Below the pieces are notes generated by a model. That model made no database searches. It worked only from the letters and a program-made list of their open reading frames with translations, and had not been told where the DNA came from. From Atlantibacter subterraneus (lineage in GTDB: Bacteria; Pseudomonadota; Gammaproteobacteria; Enterobacterales; Enterobacteriaceae), in assembly GCF_007570865.1 (NCBI RefSeq), contig NZ_VLPS01000011.1, positions 1-64,000 of the forward strand: 64,000 bases of DNA, written 5' to 3'. The position numbers and the translations under genes were made by a program. Below, piece after piece: positions 20,728-32,181 of the stretch (the stretch's first letter is position 1; each line of letters begins with the position of its first letter).

Positions 20728-21888
20728 TTACCCCTTAGCCGCTGCCCGGAAGCCATTTTCCAGGTCAGCAAGTAAATCTTCACTGTCTTCAATACCGGTC
20801 GAGATGCGCAGCAGCGTCTCGGAAATACCTGCGGCGGCGCGCGCTTCAGGTGCCATGCCCGCATGGGTCATGGTCGCGGCATGGGAGATCAGGCTTTCCA
20901 CCCCGCCGAGCGATTCCGCCAGTGTAAACAGCTCAAGCGCGCCAAGGAAGCGGCGCAGCGTCTCTTCGTCGCCGTCGATTTCAAAGCTGAGCATCGCGCC
21001 AAAACCTTTCTGCTGGCGAGCCGCGATCTCATGGCCCTGGTTTTCCGGCAGAGAAGGATGATACAGCTTTTTCACCAGCGGTTGGGTCTTCAGATAGTCG
21101 ACAATCGCCAGCGCGTTACGCTGCGCGATATCCATACGCGGCACCAGCGTGCGCAGGCCGCGCAGTAATAAATAGCTGTCAAACGCCGCGGCGGTGACGC
21201 CAACATTATTCGCCCACCAGGCCAGATTAACGGCGGTCTCTTCATCACGGGAAATCACCACGCCAGCCACCACATCGGAATGGCCGTTGAGGTATTTGGT
21301 GCAGGAGTGCAGCACTAAATCGGCACCGAGCGACAGCGGATTTTGCAGCGCCGGGCTCAGGAAAGTATTGTCCACCACGCTTACCGCCCCGGCTTCGCGG
21401 GCCAGGCGGCAGATTTTTTCGATATCCACCACGCGCAGCAGCGGGTTGCTCGGCGTTTCGATCAGCACCAGCTTCGGTTTTTCCGCCAGCGCCGCTTTCA
21501 ATGCCGCGTCATCATTTTGATCGACAAACAGCACCCGGTAGCAACCGCGTTTCGCCAGGCTATCGAACAGGCGGTAGCTGCCGCCGTAGCAGTCGTGCGG
21601 CGCAACCAGCAGATCGCCCGGGTTCAGATAAACCGTGGTCACCAGATGGATTGCCGACATCCCGGTATTGGTCAATACCGCCCCTGCGCCGCCTTCAAGT
21701 TCCGCCAGTGCGCGCTGGGTCACATCACGCGTCGGGTTACCGCGGCGAGAATAGTCATGGGCGCGCGGCTCGTTAAAGCCGGTGAAGTTATAGGTGCTGG
21801 AAAGATGAATGGGCGGGACAACGCAGCCGTACTGTTCGTCATCGTTTAATCCACTGCGTACTGCGATGGTGGCCTGTTTACGTGTCAT
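20728..21888 (-). CDS. metB: Cystathionine gamma-synthase MetB
   Basis: PLP enzyme joining O-succinylhomoserine and cysteine to cystathionine. The 386-residue protein equals E. coli MetB. The PLP lysine is in LVLHSCTKYLNGHSDVVAG near residue 198, and the Cys/Met-metabolism signature SRRGNPTRDVTQRALAELEGG is near residue 48. First gene of metBL; it is divergent from metJ across a shared MetJ operator. Confidence 0.97.
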   Translation of the reverse strand: MTRKQATIAVRSGLNDDEQYGCVVPPIHLSSTYNFTGFNEPRAHDYSRRGNPTRDVTQRALAELEGGAGAVLTNTGMSAIHLVTTVYLNPGDLLVAPHDCYGGSYRLFDSLAKRGCYRVLFVDQNDDAALKAALAEKPKLVLIETPSNPLLRVVDIEKICRLAREAGAVSVVDNTFLSPALQNPLSLGADLVLHSCTKYLNGHSDVVAGVVISRDEETAVNLAWWANNVGVTAAAFDSYLLLRGLRTLVPRMDIAQRNALAIVDYLKTQPLVKKLYHPSLPENQGHEIAARQQKGFGAMLSFEIDGDEETLRRFLGALELFTLAESLGGVESLISHAATMTHAGMAPEARAAAGISETLLRISTGIEDSEDLLADLENGFRAAAKG

Positions 21889-21985
21889 GTTGAGCGGCTT
21901 CCTGGCTGAAGGACTGATCCCGGCCTTTTCGCGGGATAATCGGGAATCGGTTCAAAGTCTGCCCACAGAGTAACCACAGAAGAAA

Positions 21986-22017
21986 TGGACGTCAATACAT
22001 CTGGACATCTAAACTTC
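21986..22017. promoter_or_regulatory. Met-box array (MetJ operator) between metB and metJ
   Basis: Four consecutive 8-bp units can be read: TGGACGTC (21986), AATACATC, TGGACATC and TAAACTTC (to 22017). A further weak unit may follow at GCGTATAG. The array lies between divergent metB and metJ, the known arrangement for autoregulated metJ. Confidence 0.85.
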
Positions 22018-22178
22018 TTTGCGTATAGATTGAGCAAAACCGAATTAGCCGTTAAAATTGTGTGTTTAGAGCAGTCGTGCGACGGAATTCCCTGTGCGCG
22101 GCACTATCGCGTTTATGGCTGTGGCCCGCCAGACCGGCCCCGGTCCACTATCAATATTGAGAGGATGAAAGGTATAAC

Positions 22179-22496
22179 ATGGCTGAATGGAGCGGCGAAT
22201 ATATCAGCCCATACGCTGAGCACGGTAAGAAGAGTGAGCAAGTAAAAAAAATTACGGTTTCCATTCCTCTGAAGGTGTTAAAAATCCTCACTGATGAACG
22301 TACCCGTCGTCAGGTGAACAATCTGCGTCACGCCACCAACAGTGAACTGCTGTGTGAAGCGTTTTTGCATGCTTTTACCGGCCAGCCGCTGCCGAACGAT
22401 GAAGATCTGCGTAAAGAGCGCAGCGATGAAATCCCGGAAGAGGCGAAAGTGATTATGCGTGAACTGGGTATCGACCCGGAGACGTGGGAATACTGA
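22179..22496 (+). CDS. metJ: Methionine repressor MetJ
   Basis: Ribbon-helix-helix repressor using S-adenosylmethionine as corepressor. The 105-residue sequence is almost identical to E. coli MetJ as remembered. The DNA-contacting strand [15 protein letters not shown] lies at about residues 22-36, followed by the helix with [20 protein letters not shown]. It acts on the met boxes at 21986-22017 and 18123-18146 in this window. Confidence 0.97.
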   Translation: MAEWSGEYISPYAEHGKKSEQVKKITVSIPLKVLKILTDERTRRQVNNLRHATNSELLCEAFLHAFTGQPLPNDEDLRKERSDEIPEEAKVIMRELGIDPETWEY

Positions 22497-22513
22497 TCGG
22501 CAAACAGAGACAA

Positions 22514-22538
22514 AAAAGGCGCCTTGCGGCGCCTTTTC
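22514..22538. terminator. Bidirectional terminator, metJ/rpmE
   Basis: AAGGCGCC (22516-22523), loop TTGC, GGCGCCTT (22528-22535), with A-run and T-run flanks; serves the convergent metJ and rpmE. Confidence 0.88.
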
Positions 22539-22550
22539 TTTCCGTGGTGC

Positions 22551-22763
22551 TTATTTAGCGCCCGGGATGCTGAAACGCTTGTTGAAGCGGTCAACACGGC
22601 CACCGGTAGCAACGTCACGCTGTTTGCCGGTGTAGAACGGGTGGCATTTGCCACAAACGTCCAGGTTCAGATCGTGGCCCACAGTTGAGTGAGTCTTGAT
22701 CACATTACCGCAAGAACAAGTTGCAGTAATTTCTGCGTAATTCGGGTGAATACCTTTTTTCAT
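22551..22763 (-). CDS. rpmE: 50S ribosomal protein L31 (zinc-binding form)
   Basis: Ribosomal large-subunit protein bridging the subunits. From [20 protein letters not shown] it has 70 residues, as in E. coli. Four cysteines (16, 18, 37 and 40: CSC and VCGKC) mark the zinc-binding form, as opposed to the zinc-free paralogue. The open frame continues 27 codons upstream, but the start at 22763 follows GGTTTCCC-type leader sequence and the family start. A strong promoter is recognisable about 170 bp upstream. Confidence 0.95.
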   Translation of the reverse strand: MKKGIHPNYAEITATCSCGNVIKTHSTVGHDLNLDVCGKCHPFYTGKQRDVATGGRVDRFNKRFSIPGAK

Positions 22764-22804
22764 GGGAAACCTCAGTGAAGGCCGCGTCGCTCTTCCGGCC
22801 CTAA

Positions 22805-25222
<2,418 letters not shown>

Positions 25223-25331
25223 ATCTTCAGCACAATGCGGCAGAGATCGAAAAATAAAATATTGATCACATTTCCTATGCAATATTTGTAACCGCAGGCT
25301 GTAAATATCTGATAAGAATGATCGGTCAAGC

Positions 25332-25352
25332 CAGACCACAGGATGTGGTCTG
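25332..25352. repeat. Perfect 9-bp inverted repeat in the cytR leader
   Basis: CAGACCACA (25332-25340), spacer GGA, TGTGGTCTG (25344-25352). It lies 30 bp before the cytR start and has no T-run. It could be an RNA hairpin in the leader or a protein-binding palindrome; nothing in the sequence decides between these. Confidence 0.6.
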
Positions 25353-25381
25353 CGCCCGCGATAGTTTGCGAGGAGAAGAAG

Positions 25382-26416
25382 TTGAACCCGAAGAAACAGG
25401 TTGTAGCCGCAACCATGAAAGATGTTGCCGAGCGGGCAAATGTCTCAACCGCCACGGTATCCCGAGCATTAATGAATCCTGAAAAAGTCTCTCAGGCTAC
25501 CCGTAACAAGGTAGAGCAAGCCGCCATTGACGTGGGTTATTTGCCTGGCTCTTTGAACCGCAATTTAAAACGTAACGAGTCGCGCACCATTCTGGTGATT
25601 GTCCCGGATATCTGCGATCCCTTTTTCAGTGAAATTATTCGCGGTATTGAAATCACCGCTGCCGACCAGGGGTATCTGGTGCTGATTGGCGATTGTGCGC
25701 ACCAGAATCAGCAGGAAAAAACCTTTATTGACCTGATTATCACCAAGCAGATCGACGGCATGTTGCTGCTCGGCTCGCGCCTGCCTTTCGATGCCAGCAA
25801 AGAAGAGCAGCGCAATCTGCCGCCGATGGTGATGGCTAACGAATTTGCGCCGGAGCTGGAACTGCCGACGGTGCATATCGATAACCTGACCGCCGCCTTC
25901 AACGCCGTGAACTACCTTCACGAACTGGGGCACGACCAGATCGCCTGTATCGCCGGGCCAGAAGAGATGCCGCTGTGCCATTACCGGCTGCAGGGCTACG
26001 TCCAGGCGTTGCGCCGCAGCGGGATGCAAGTCGACCCGCACTATATCGCCCGGGGTGATTTCACCTTTAACGCTGGCGCACAGGCGCTGGATCAGCTGCT
26101 GAATCTGCCCAATCCGCCGACGGCGATCTTCTGCCACAGCGACGTGATGGCGCTGGGCGCGCTCTCTCAGGCCAAGCGACGTGGCTATCGGGTGCCGGAG
26201 GATTTGTCGATTGTCGGCTTCGATAACATCGCGCTCGCGGAGTTCTGCGACCCGCCGTTAACCACCATTTCGCAGCCGCGCTTTGAAATTGGCCGCGAAG
26301 CTATGCTGCTGCTGCTCGATCAGCTTCAGGGCCAGGTCGTGAGCAGCGGTTCACGTCTGCTGGATTGCGAGCTGAAGGTACGCGGCTCCACCCGCGCCCG
26401 CAAGGCGGCAAAATAG
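25382..26416 (+). CDS. cytR: Cytidine-responsive repressor CytR (LacI family)
   Basis: Repressor of nucleoside uptake and catabolism genes that works jointly with CRP and is relieved by cytidine. From a TTG at 25382, well placed behind GAGGAG, it has 344 residues (E. coli 341). The N-terminal LacI helix-turn-helix TMKDVAERANVSTATVSRAL lies near residue 11, followed by the periplasmic-binding-protein fold (GIEITAADQGYLVLIGDC; PTAIFCHSDVMALGALSQA). An ATG 13 codons upstream exists but has no ribosome site and would add non-family residues. Confidence 0.93.
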   Translation: MNPKKQVVAATMKDVAERANVSTATVSRALMNPEKVSQATRNKVEQAAIDVGYLPGSLNRNLKRNESRTILVIVPDICDPFFSEIIRGIEITAADQGYLVLIGDCAHQNQQEKTFIDLIITKQIDGMLLLGSRLPFDASKEEQRNLPPMVMANEFAPELELPTVHIDNLTAAFNAVNYLHELGHDQIACIAGPEEMPLCHYRLQGYVQALRRSGMQVDPHYIARGDFTFNAGAQALDQLLNLPNPPTAIFCHSDVMALGALSQAKRRGYRVPEDLSIVGFDNIALAEFCDPPLTTISQPRFEIGREAMLLLLDQLQGQVVSSGSRLLDCELKVRGSTRARKAAK

Positions 26417-26446
26417 TTTCGATTAGGACTCACCTTACTGGTCAAA

Positions 26447-26475
26447 AGCCCGTCCCTTAAGTAACATGACGGGCT
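26447..26475 (+). terminator. Possible cytR terminator hairpin
   Basis: AGCCCGTC (26447-26454) pairs with GACGGGCT (26468-26475) around a 13-nt loop; no T-run follows, so it may only slow or process transcripts entering ftsN. Confidence 0.35.
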
Positions 26476-26504
26476 GATAAACGAATAAATACAGCGAAAC
26501 GATA

Positions 26505-27512
26505 GTGGCACAACGAGATTATGTACGCCGCGGACAGCCGAGCCCCGCGCGGCGGAAGAAACCGACTACCCGCAAAAAGCAACGTAACCTGCCTGCTGTT
26601 TCCCCGGCCATGGTCGCTATCGCAGCGGCTGTTCTGGTGACCTTTATCGGTGGCCTGTACTTTATTACCCATCATAAGTCTGAAGAAGCCGAGGTCATCC
26701 CGGGTCACAAAGTGACGGGAAATGGCTTACCGCCGAAGCCTGAAGAGCGCTGGCGCTATATTAAAGAGCTGGAAAATCGCCAGCCGGGCGTGCGTACCCC
26801 AACTGAGCCCTCCGCCGGTGGGGAGATCATGAATCAGGATCAGCTGACTAACGAACAGCGTCAGTTACTGGCGCAAATGCAGGCGGATATGCGCCAGCAG
26901 CCCACGCAGCTCAACGAAGTGCCGTGGAACGAGCAAACGCCTGCCCAGCGCCAGCAAACGCTGCAGCGCCAGAAACAACTCCAACAGCAGGATACCGTTG
27001 CGCAGCAACAGCGTACCCCGCCGCGCGTCGAACAGCCGTACCAGCAAACCCAGCCGGTGCGCGCCGCCACGGTCCAGGAGCAGCCGGTACGCAGCGCGCA
27101 AACGCAGAAGCCTGCCGCGCAGCAGACCAACCGGACAACCACCAGCCAGCAGCCTTATCAGGATCTGCTGCAAACGCCGCCGCACACCGCGCAGCGTGAG
27201 CCCGCGCAGCCGAAGGCCACCGCCCAGGCCGCGCCGGTCACCCGCGAAACCGTGCCGGAAAAACCAGCCGCCGAGAAAAAAGATGAACGCCGCTGGATGG
27301 TGCAGTGCGGTTCATTTAAAGGTGCTGAGCAGGCGGAAACCGTGCGTGCACAGCTGGCGTTTGAGGGCTTTGATTCACGCATTACCGCCAATAACGGCTG
27401 GAACCGCGTGGTGATCGGCCCGGTGAAAGGCAAAGAAAACGCCGACGGCACCCTTACCCGCCTGAAGCTCGCCGGTCACACTAACTGCATTCGTCTCGCC
27501 GCTGGGGGTTGA
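26505..27512 (+). CDS. ftsN: Cell division protein FtsN
   Basis: Bitopic division protein that triggers septal peptidoglycan synthesis. GTG start giving [10 protein letters not shown], 335 residues (E. coli 319). Order: basic cytoplasmic tail (1-33), membrane span (about 34-55, [19 protein letters not shown]), the essential periplasmic helix with W83, Y85 and L89 ([10 protein letters not shown]) at the E. coli positions, and a long Q-, T- and P-rich linker (about 105-255). The C-terminal SPOR domain (about 258-335) has both conserved cysteines (VQCGSF, TNCIRL). The extra length is in the linker. Confidence 0.96.
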   Translation: MAQRDYVRRGQPSPARRKKPTTRKKQRNLPAVSPAMVAIAAAVLVTFIGGLYFITHHKSEEAEVIPGHKVTGNGLPPKPEERWRYIKELENRQPGVRTPTEPSAGGEIMNQDQLTNEQRQLLAQMQADMRQQPTQLNEVPWNEQTPAQRQQTLQRQKQLQQQDTVAQQQRTPPRVEQPYQQTQPVRAATVQEQPVRSAQTQKPAAQQTNRTTTSQQPYQDLLQTPPHTAQREPAQPKATAQAAPVTRETVPEKPAAEKKDERRWMVQCGSFKGAEQAETVRAQLAFEGFDSRITANNGWNRVVIGPVKGKENADGTLTRLKLAGHTNCIRLAAGG

Positions 27513-27537
27513 AACCCCCAAAACACCCCCCATCTAT
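27508..27537 (+). promoter_or_regulatory. Heat-shock (sigma-32) promoter of hslVU
   Basis: GTTGAAA (27508-27514) and CCCCATCTAT (27528-27537) are separated by 13 bp, fitting the sigma-32 pattern (CTTGAAA, 13-17 bp, CCCCATNT). The -35 overlaps the ftsN stop codon (TGA at 27510-27512). The start site is about 55 bp before hslV. This matches the known heat-shock control of hslVU in E. coli. Confidence 0.78.
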
Positions 27538-27600
27538 AATTGCATTCTGCCCCGCGCCTGGCGCGGGGCCTGTATTCAGCTATCGAAAAGGGGTCTGTCA

Positions 27601-28131
27601 GTGACAACAATAGTAAGCGTACGCCGCAACGGACAGGTGGTGATTGGTGGCGATGGACAGGCCACACTGGGCAACACCGTAATGAAAGGCAACGTCAAAA
27701 AAGTGCGTCGTCTTTACAACGATAAAGTCATTGCGGGTTTCGCGGGCGGTACGGCGGACGCCTTCACGCTGTTTGAACTCTTCGAACGCAAACTGGAAAT
27801 GCATCAGGGCCATCTGGTGAAAGCGGCGGTTGAGCTTGCCAAAGACTGGCGTACCGACCGGATGCTGCGCCGTCTTGAAGCGCTGCTGGCGGTGGCGGAT
27901 GAAACCGCATCCCTGATCATCACCGGTAACGGCGATGTAATCCAGCCGGAAAACGACCTGATCGCGATTGGTTCCGGTGGCCCGTATGCCCAGGCCGCAG
28001 CGCGCGCGCTGCTGGAAAACACCGAACTGAACGCTCGTGAAATTGTTGAGAAGTCGCTGGGGATTGCAGGTGATATTTGCATCTACACCAACCACTTCCT
28101 GACCATCGAAGAACTCTCCTCTAAAGCGTAA
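27601..28131 (+). CDS. hslV: ATP-dependent protease subunit HslV (ClpQ)
   Basis: Threonine peptidase of the HslUV complex, a bacterial proteasome relative. GTG start after GGGTCTGTCA, 176 residues as in E. coli. Removal of Met exposes the catalytic Thr ([10 protein letters not shown]). Proteasome-beta features [25 protein letters not shown] and [15 protein letters not shown] are in order. A strong GC hairpin (27549-27569) lies in the leader. hslU follows after 9 bp. Confidence 0.97.
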   Translation: MTTIVSVRRNGQVVIGGDGQATLGNTVMKGNVKKVRRLYNDKVIAGFAGGTADAFTLFELFERKLEMHQGHLVKAAVELAKDWRTDRMLRRLEALLAVADETASLIITGNGDVIQPENDLIAIGSGGPYAQAAARALLENTELNAREIVEKSLGIAGDICIYTNHFLTIEELSSKA

Positions 28132-28140
28132 GGATTTCCC

Positions 28141-29475
28141 ATGTCTGAAATGACCCCACGCGAAATTGTCAGCGAACTCGACAAACATATTATCGGCCAG
28201 GACGCAGCGAAGCGTTCTGTGGCTATCGCGCTGCGTAACCGCTGGCGCCGTATGCAGCTTGATGAAGAGCTGCGTCACGAAGTGACACCGAAAAACATTC
28301 TGATGATCGGCCCGACCGGCGTGGGTAAAACCGAAATCGCCCGTCGTCTGGCAAAACTGGCCCATGCGCCGTTCATCAAAGTCGAAGCCACGAAATTCAC
28401 CGAAGTGGGTTATGTCGGTAAAGAAGTGGATTCCATCATCCGCGATCTGACCGATGCCGCCATTAAAATGGTGCGCATGCAGTCCATCGAAAAAAACCGC
28501 TATCGCGCCGAAGAAATGGCGGAAGAACGTATTCTCGACGTGCTGATCCCACCGGCTAAAAATAACTGGGGCCAGGCGGAGCAGGCGCAGGAGCCTTCCG
28601 CGGCGCGTCAGTCCTTCCGCAAGAAGCTGCGCGAAGGCCAGTTGGATGATAAAGAGATTGAAATCAATCTCGCCGCTGCGCCGATGGGCGTAGAAATCAT
28701 GGCACCTCCGGGCATGGAAGAGATGACTAACCAGCTGCAGTCCATGTTCCAGAACCTGGGTGGACAAAAGCAGAAGCCGCGTAAGCTGAAAATCAAAGAC
28801 GCGATGAAGCTGCTGGTGGAAGAAGAAGCCGCCAAGCTGGTGAACCCGGAAGAGCTGAAGCAAGACGCGATTGATGCGGTTGAACAGCACGGCATCGTGT
28901 TTATCGATGAGATCGATAAAATCTGTAAGCGCGGCGGCAACGTGTCCGGCCCGGACGTGTCCCGTGAAGGCGTGCAGCGCGACCTGCTGCCGCTGGTGGA
29001 AGGCTGTACGGTCTCCACCAAGCACGGCATGGTGAAAACCGACCATATCCTGTTTATCGCTTCCGGCGCGTTCCAGGTGGCCAGCCCGTCTGACCTGATC
29101 CCGGAACTACAGGGACGTCTGCCGATCCGCGTGGAGCTTCAGGCGCTGACCGCAGAAGACTTTGAGCGCATCCTGACCGAGCCGAACGCGTCTGTCACCG
29201 TTCAGTACAAAGCGCTGATGGCGACCGAAGGCGTGAATATCAACTTCACTGACGATGGCATCAAGCGCATCGCCCAGGCGGCGTGGCAGGTTAACGAAAG
29301 CACCGAAAACATCGGCGCGCGTCGTCTGCATACCGTACTGGAACGTCTGATGGAAGAGATCTCCTACGACGCCAGCGATCTCAACGGCCAGACCATCATC
29401 ATTGATGCGGAATACGTTGGTAAGCATCTGGATGAGCTGGTTGCGGATGAAGATTTGAGCCGCTTCATTCTGTAA
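28141..29475 (+). CDS. hslU: ATPase subunit HslU (ClpY)
   Basis: AAA+ unfoldase that feeds HslV. The 444-residue protein (E. coli 443) has Walker A GPTGVGKT at 57-64, Walker B VFIDEIDK near 252, sensor regions and the [12 protein letters not shown] segment. The C-terminal tail LSRFIL inserts into HslV. It is cotranscribed with hslV. Confidence 0.97.
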   Translation: MSEMTPREIVSELDKHIIGQDAAKRSVAIALRNRWRRMQLDEELRHEVTPKNILMIGPTGVGKTEIARRLAKLAHAPFIKVEATKFTEVGYVGKEVDSIIRDLTDAAIKMVRMQSIEKNRYRAEEMAEERILDVLIPPAKNNWGQAEQAQEPSAARQSFRKKLREGQLDDKEIEINLAAAPMGVEIMAPPGMEEMTNQLQSMFQNLGGQKQKPRKLKIKDAMKLLVEEEAAKLVNPEELKQDAIDAVEQHGIVFIDEIDKICKRGGNVSGPDVSREGVQRDLLPLVEGCTVSTKHGMVKTDHILFIASGAFQVASPSDLIPELQGRLPIRVELQALTAEDFERILTEPNASVTVQYKALMATEGVNINFTDDGIKRIAQAAWQVNESTENIGARRLHTVLERLMEEISYDASDLNGQTIIIDAEYVGKHLDELVADEDLSRFIL

Positions 29476-29605
29476 TTGCCTGTTTGTTGGCGGTATACCC
29501 AAAAGAGGTAGGTCGCACGCCTCGCTTAACAGAGTTCGGCGACACCTCTGCAACTTAGTGGTTGTTGTGGTTATAATCGCGCTCAGTGCAATTTCATCCT
29601 TTACG

Positions 29606-29632
29606 ATGGGGGCAATACGCCCCCATTTTTTA
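29606..29632 (+). terminator. Strong intrinsic terminator between hslU and menA
   Basis: ATGGGGGC (29606-29613), loop AATAC, GCCCCCAT (29619-29626), then TTTTTATT. It ends only about 15 bp before the menA start, so any promoter for menA must lie upstream of it. A TATAAT at 29572-29577 is a candidate -10, with only a poor -35 (TGCAAC). Confidence 0.85.
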
Positions 29633-29646
29633 TTGGTTCGCTTACT

Positions 29647-30576
29647 ATGACTGACTCACAATCACTGAGCCGTACGCAAGCCTGGCTGGAAAGCCTGCGC
29701 CCACGTACTCTTCCCCTCGCGTTCGCCTCCATTGTGGTGGGTAGCGCGCTTGCCTGGTGGCAGGGCGTCTTCGATCCGGTAGTCGCTTTCCTTGCGTTAC
29801 TCACGGCGGGCCTGCTGCAAATCCTGTCCAACCTCGCCAATGACTATGGCGATGCGGTAAAAGGCAGCGATAAGCCGGACCGCATCGGGCCGCTGCGTGG
29901 GATGCAAAAGGGCGTGATCACCCAGGCTCAGATGAAACGTGCGTTAATCATCACCGTGGCGCTGATCTGCCTGTCCGGCCTGGCGCTGGTGTGGGTCGCC
30001 TGTCGCACCTTCAGCGACTTTTTAGGATTTTTGCTGCTGGGGTTGCTGTCGATCATCGCCGCCATCACCTATACGGTAGGCACTCGCCCTTACGGCTATC
30101 TCGGCCTTGGGGATATTTCGGTACTGATTTTCTTCGGCTGGCTGAGCGTGATGGGCACCTGGTATTTGCAGGCGCATACGCTGATCCCGGCGATTTTCCT
30201 GCCCGCCACCGCCTGTGGCCTGCTGGCTACCGCCGTGTTGAACATCAACAACCTGCGCGATATCGACAGCGACCGAATCAACGGTAAAAACACCCTGGCG
30301 GTACGGCTTGGCCCGGAGCGCGCCCGCCGCTATCACGCATTTTTGCTGATCGGCACGCTGGTGTGCCTGGCGCTGTTTAACCTGTTTTCACTGCAAAGCC
30401 CATGGGGCTGGCTGTTCATTCTGGCGGCACCGATGCTGGTCAGACAGGCGCAATATGTGGTGCGGGAACGCGATCCGCTGGCGATGCGTCCGATGCTGGA
30501 ACGTACGGTTAAGGGCGCACTGCTCACTAACCTGTTGTTTGCAATAGGCGTTATTTTGAGTCAGGCCCATTTTTAA
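29647..30576 (+). CDS. menA: 1,4-dihydroxy-2-naphthoate polyprenyltransferase MenA
   Basis: Inner-membrane UbiA-family prenyltransferase attaching the octaprenyl chain in menaquinone synthesis. The 309-residue protein (E. coli 308) has the first Asp-rich motif NLANDYGDAVKGSD (about residues 65-78) and the second NNLRDIDSDRINGK (about 200-213), within eight to nine membrane segments. No clear Shine-Dalgarno precedes the ATG, and a terminator hairpin sits in the leader. Confidence 0.95.
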   Translation: MTDSQSLSRTQAWLESLRPRTLPLAFASIVVGSALAWWQGVFDPVVAFLALLTAGLLQILSNLANDYGDAVKGSDKPDRIGPLRGMQKGVITQAQMKRALIITVALICLSGLALVWVACRTFSDFLGFLLLGLLSIIAAITYTVGTRPYGYLGLGDISVLIFFGWLSVMGTWYLQAHTLIPAIFLPATACGLLATAVLNINNLRDIDSDRINGKNTLAVRLGPERARRYHAFLLIGTLVCLALFNLFSLQSPWGWLFILAAPMLVRQAQYVVRERDPLAMRPMLERTVKGALLTNLLFAIGVILSQAHF

Positions 30577-30668
30577 CTGACAAATATCAATTAACAATTG
30601 ATGATTTTGCCAACAATCGCCTGAAAGCGATATACTGAAAATTCTCGCAGCAACGAAACCTTAAGCCT

Positions 30669-31154
30669 ATGAAATACGATACTTCTGAGCTTTGTGACAT
30701 TTATCATGAAGAAGTCAATGTGGTGGAGCCGCTGTTCTCCAACTTCGGTGGGCGCTCATCTTTTGGCGGACAGATCATTACCGTGAAATGTTTCGAGGAC
30801 AACGGGTTGCTGTACGAGCTACTCGAGCAAAATGGCCGCGGACGCATTTTACTGGTGGACGGCGGCGGTTCCGTTCGTCGCGCATTGCTTGACGCCGAAC
30901 TGGCGCGTCTGGCGGTGCAAAACGAATGGGAAGGCGTGGTCATCTACGGTGCGGTGCGTCAGGTGGACGATCTGGAAGAGCTGGACCTCGGCATTCAAGC
31001 CCTGGCCGCCATTCCGGTTGGCGCATCCGGCGAAGGCATTGGTGAAAGCGACGTGCGCGTCAATTTCGGCGGTGTGACCTTCTTCTCCGGCGACCACTTG
31101 TATGCCGATAACACCGGTATGATCCTTTCCGAAGATCCGCTCGATATCGAATAA
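30669..31154 (+). CDS. rraA: Ribonuclease E activity regulator RraA
   Basis: Trimeric protein that binds and inhibits RNase E and its degradosome partners. The 161 residues equal E. coli Rra[26 protein letters not shown] and [15 protein letters not shown] are conserved. It follows menA after 92 bp, with an AT-rich promoter-like stretch (TATACTG) near 30631. A bidirectional hairpin follows. Confidence 0.96.
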   Translation: MKYDTSELCDIYHEEVNVVEPLFSNFGGRSSFGGQIITVKCFEDNGLLYELLEQNGRGRILLVDGGGSVRRALLDAELARLAVQNEWEGVVIYGAVRQVDDLEELDLGIQALAAIPVGASGEGIGESDVRVNFGGVTFFSGDHLYADNTGMILSEDPLDIE

Positions 31155-31161
31155 TCCTCAT

Positions 31162-31195
31162 TCAGGCCATCCCGTAGCGGATGGCCTGATTGTTT
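31162..31195. terminator. Terminator between rraA and nlpA
   Basis: CAGGCCATCC (31163-31172) pairs with GGATGGCCTG (31179-31188), followed by ATTGTTTC; lies between the convergent stops. Confidence 0.7.
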
Positions 31196-31198
31196 CTG

Positions 31199-32017
31199 TT
31201 ACCAGCCAGGCACCGCCCCGCCGTTAAAGATTTTCTCCGCCGCTTGCGCCACTTCCGGCGACTGATACGACTGAATAAACTTCTTCACGTTTTCCGCGTC
31301 TTTATTATCTTCACGCGTCACGATGATGTTCACGTACGGCGAGTTTTTATCTTCGATAAACACGCTGTCATGCACCGGCGACAGGTTCAGCTGCTGAATG
31401 TAGGTGGTGCTGATGATCGCCACGTCGACTTTCGGGTCGTCCAGCACGCGCGGCAGCTGTGCGCCTTCCAGCTCCATGATTTTCAGATGGCGCGGGTTAT
31501 CGGTAATATCCAGCGCCGTCGGCAGCAGGCCGGTATCCGGCTTGAGGGTAATCAACTTCTCTTTCTGTAACAGCAGCAGCGCGCGGCCCAGGTTAGTTGG
31601 GTCGTTAGGGATCGCAACGGTTGCGCCCTCTTTTAATTCATCAACCGATTTAATCTGGCGGGAATAACCGGCCATCGGGAAGACAAAGGTATTGCCCACC
31701 GCCACCAGTTTGTAGTTGTGCGCGTTGTTGTCCTGTTCGAGGAAGGGACGATGCTGAAACACGTTAGCATCCAGTTCGCCCTGATTGGTGGCATCGTTCG
31801 GTAGCAGCGACCCGCTGAAGCCCACCAGCTCTACATCCAGATCGTATTTTTCTTTCGCGACCTTTTTGGCCACTTCCGCCACATCCTGTTCCGCGCCGTT
31901 AATCACACCGACTTTAATGTGTTTGGCGCTATCGCTTTGTTGGTCGCAACCTGCCAGCAGCAGGCCGGTCAGCAGTACCGCAGCGGCCATCCGGCCACGA
32001 GACATCCCCAGTTTCAT
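31199..32017 (-). CDS. nlpA: Inner-membrane lipoprotein NlpA (lipoprotein-28, MetQ family)
   Basis: Substrate-binding lipoprotein of the MetQ/NlpA family, reported as a secondary methionine binder. The 272 residues equal E. coli NlpA. The signal peptide ends in lipobox LLAGC with Cys24 as lipid anchor; Asp at +2 (CDQQ) predicts retention in the inner membrane. The mature domain begins KHIKVGVINGAEQDV and ends FNGGAVPGW, both NlpA hallmarks. No permease or ATPase gene is adjacent. In E. coli K-12 nlpA lies elsewhere; here it separates rraA and zapB. Confidence 0.93.
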   Translation of the reverse strand: MKLGMSRGRMAAAVLLTGLLLAGCDQQSDSAKHIKVGVINGAEQDVAEVAKKVAKEKYDLDVELVGFSGSLLPNDATNQGELDANVFQHRPFLEQDNNAHNYKLVAVGNTFVFPMAGYSRQIKSVDELKEGATVAIPNDPTNLGRALLLLQKEKLITLKPDTGLLPTALDITDNPRHLKIMELEGAQLPRVLDDPKVDVAIISTTYIQQLNLSPVHDSVFIEDKNSPYVNIIVTREDNKDAENVKKFIQSYQSPEVAQAAEKIFNGGAVPGW

Positions 32018-32139
32018 TTTTGTTATCCTTGTTTACGCATCAATTCCGCCAGAAAACGACTATAGCGAGATTAGCGAAGCGGGATAAAAAACGAAAAGGA
32101 ATGGGCAAGAAGAAAAAAGCATAAGCGGGATGAAACAAC

Positions 32140-32166
32140 AAAAAAGGCACCGAAACGGTGCCTTTT
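32140..32166 (-). terminator. zapB terminator
   Basis: On the minus strand AAGGCACCG, loop TTT, CGGTGCCTT, then T-run and GTTG (stem 32144-32164). Confidence 0.88.
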
Positions 32167-32181
32167 ATGCGGGAGAGGTAA

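Noticed and set aside
26924-27199. Ala/Pro-rich open frames and apparent repeats inside ftsN
   Set aside because: They are out-of-frame readings of the Q-rich FtsN linker, not tandem repeats or a second gene.
27598-29046. 482-codon open frame on the minus strand opposite hslV-hslU
   Set aside because: It spans two well-conserved genes and their junction; composition (many His, Phe, Gln) is that of an antisense shadow.
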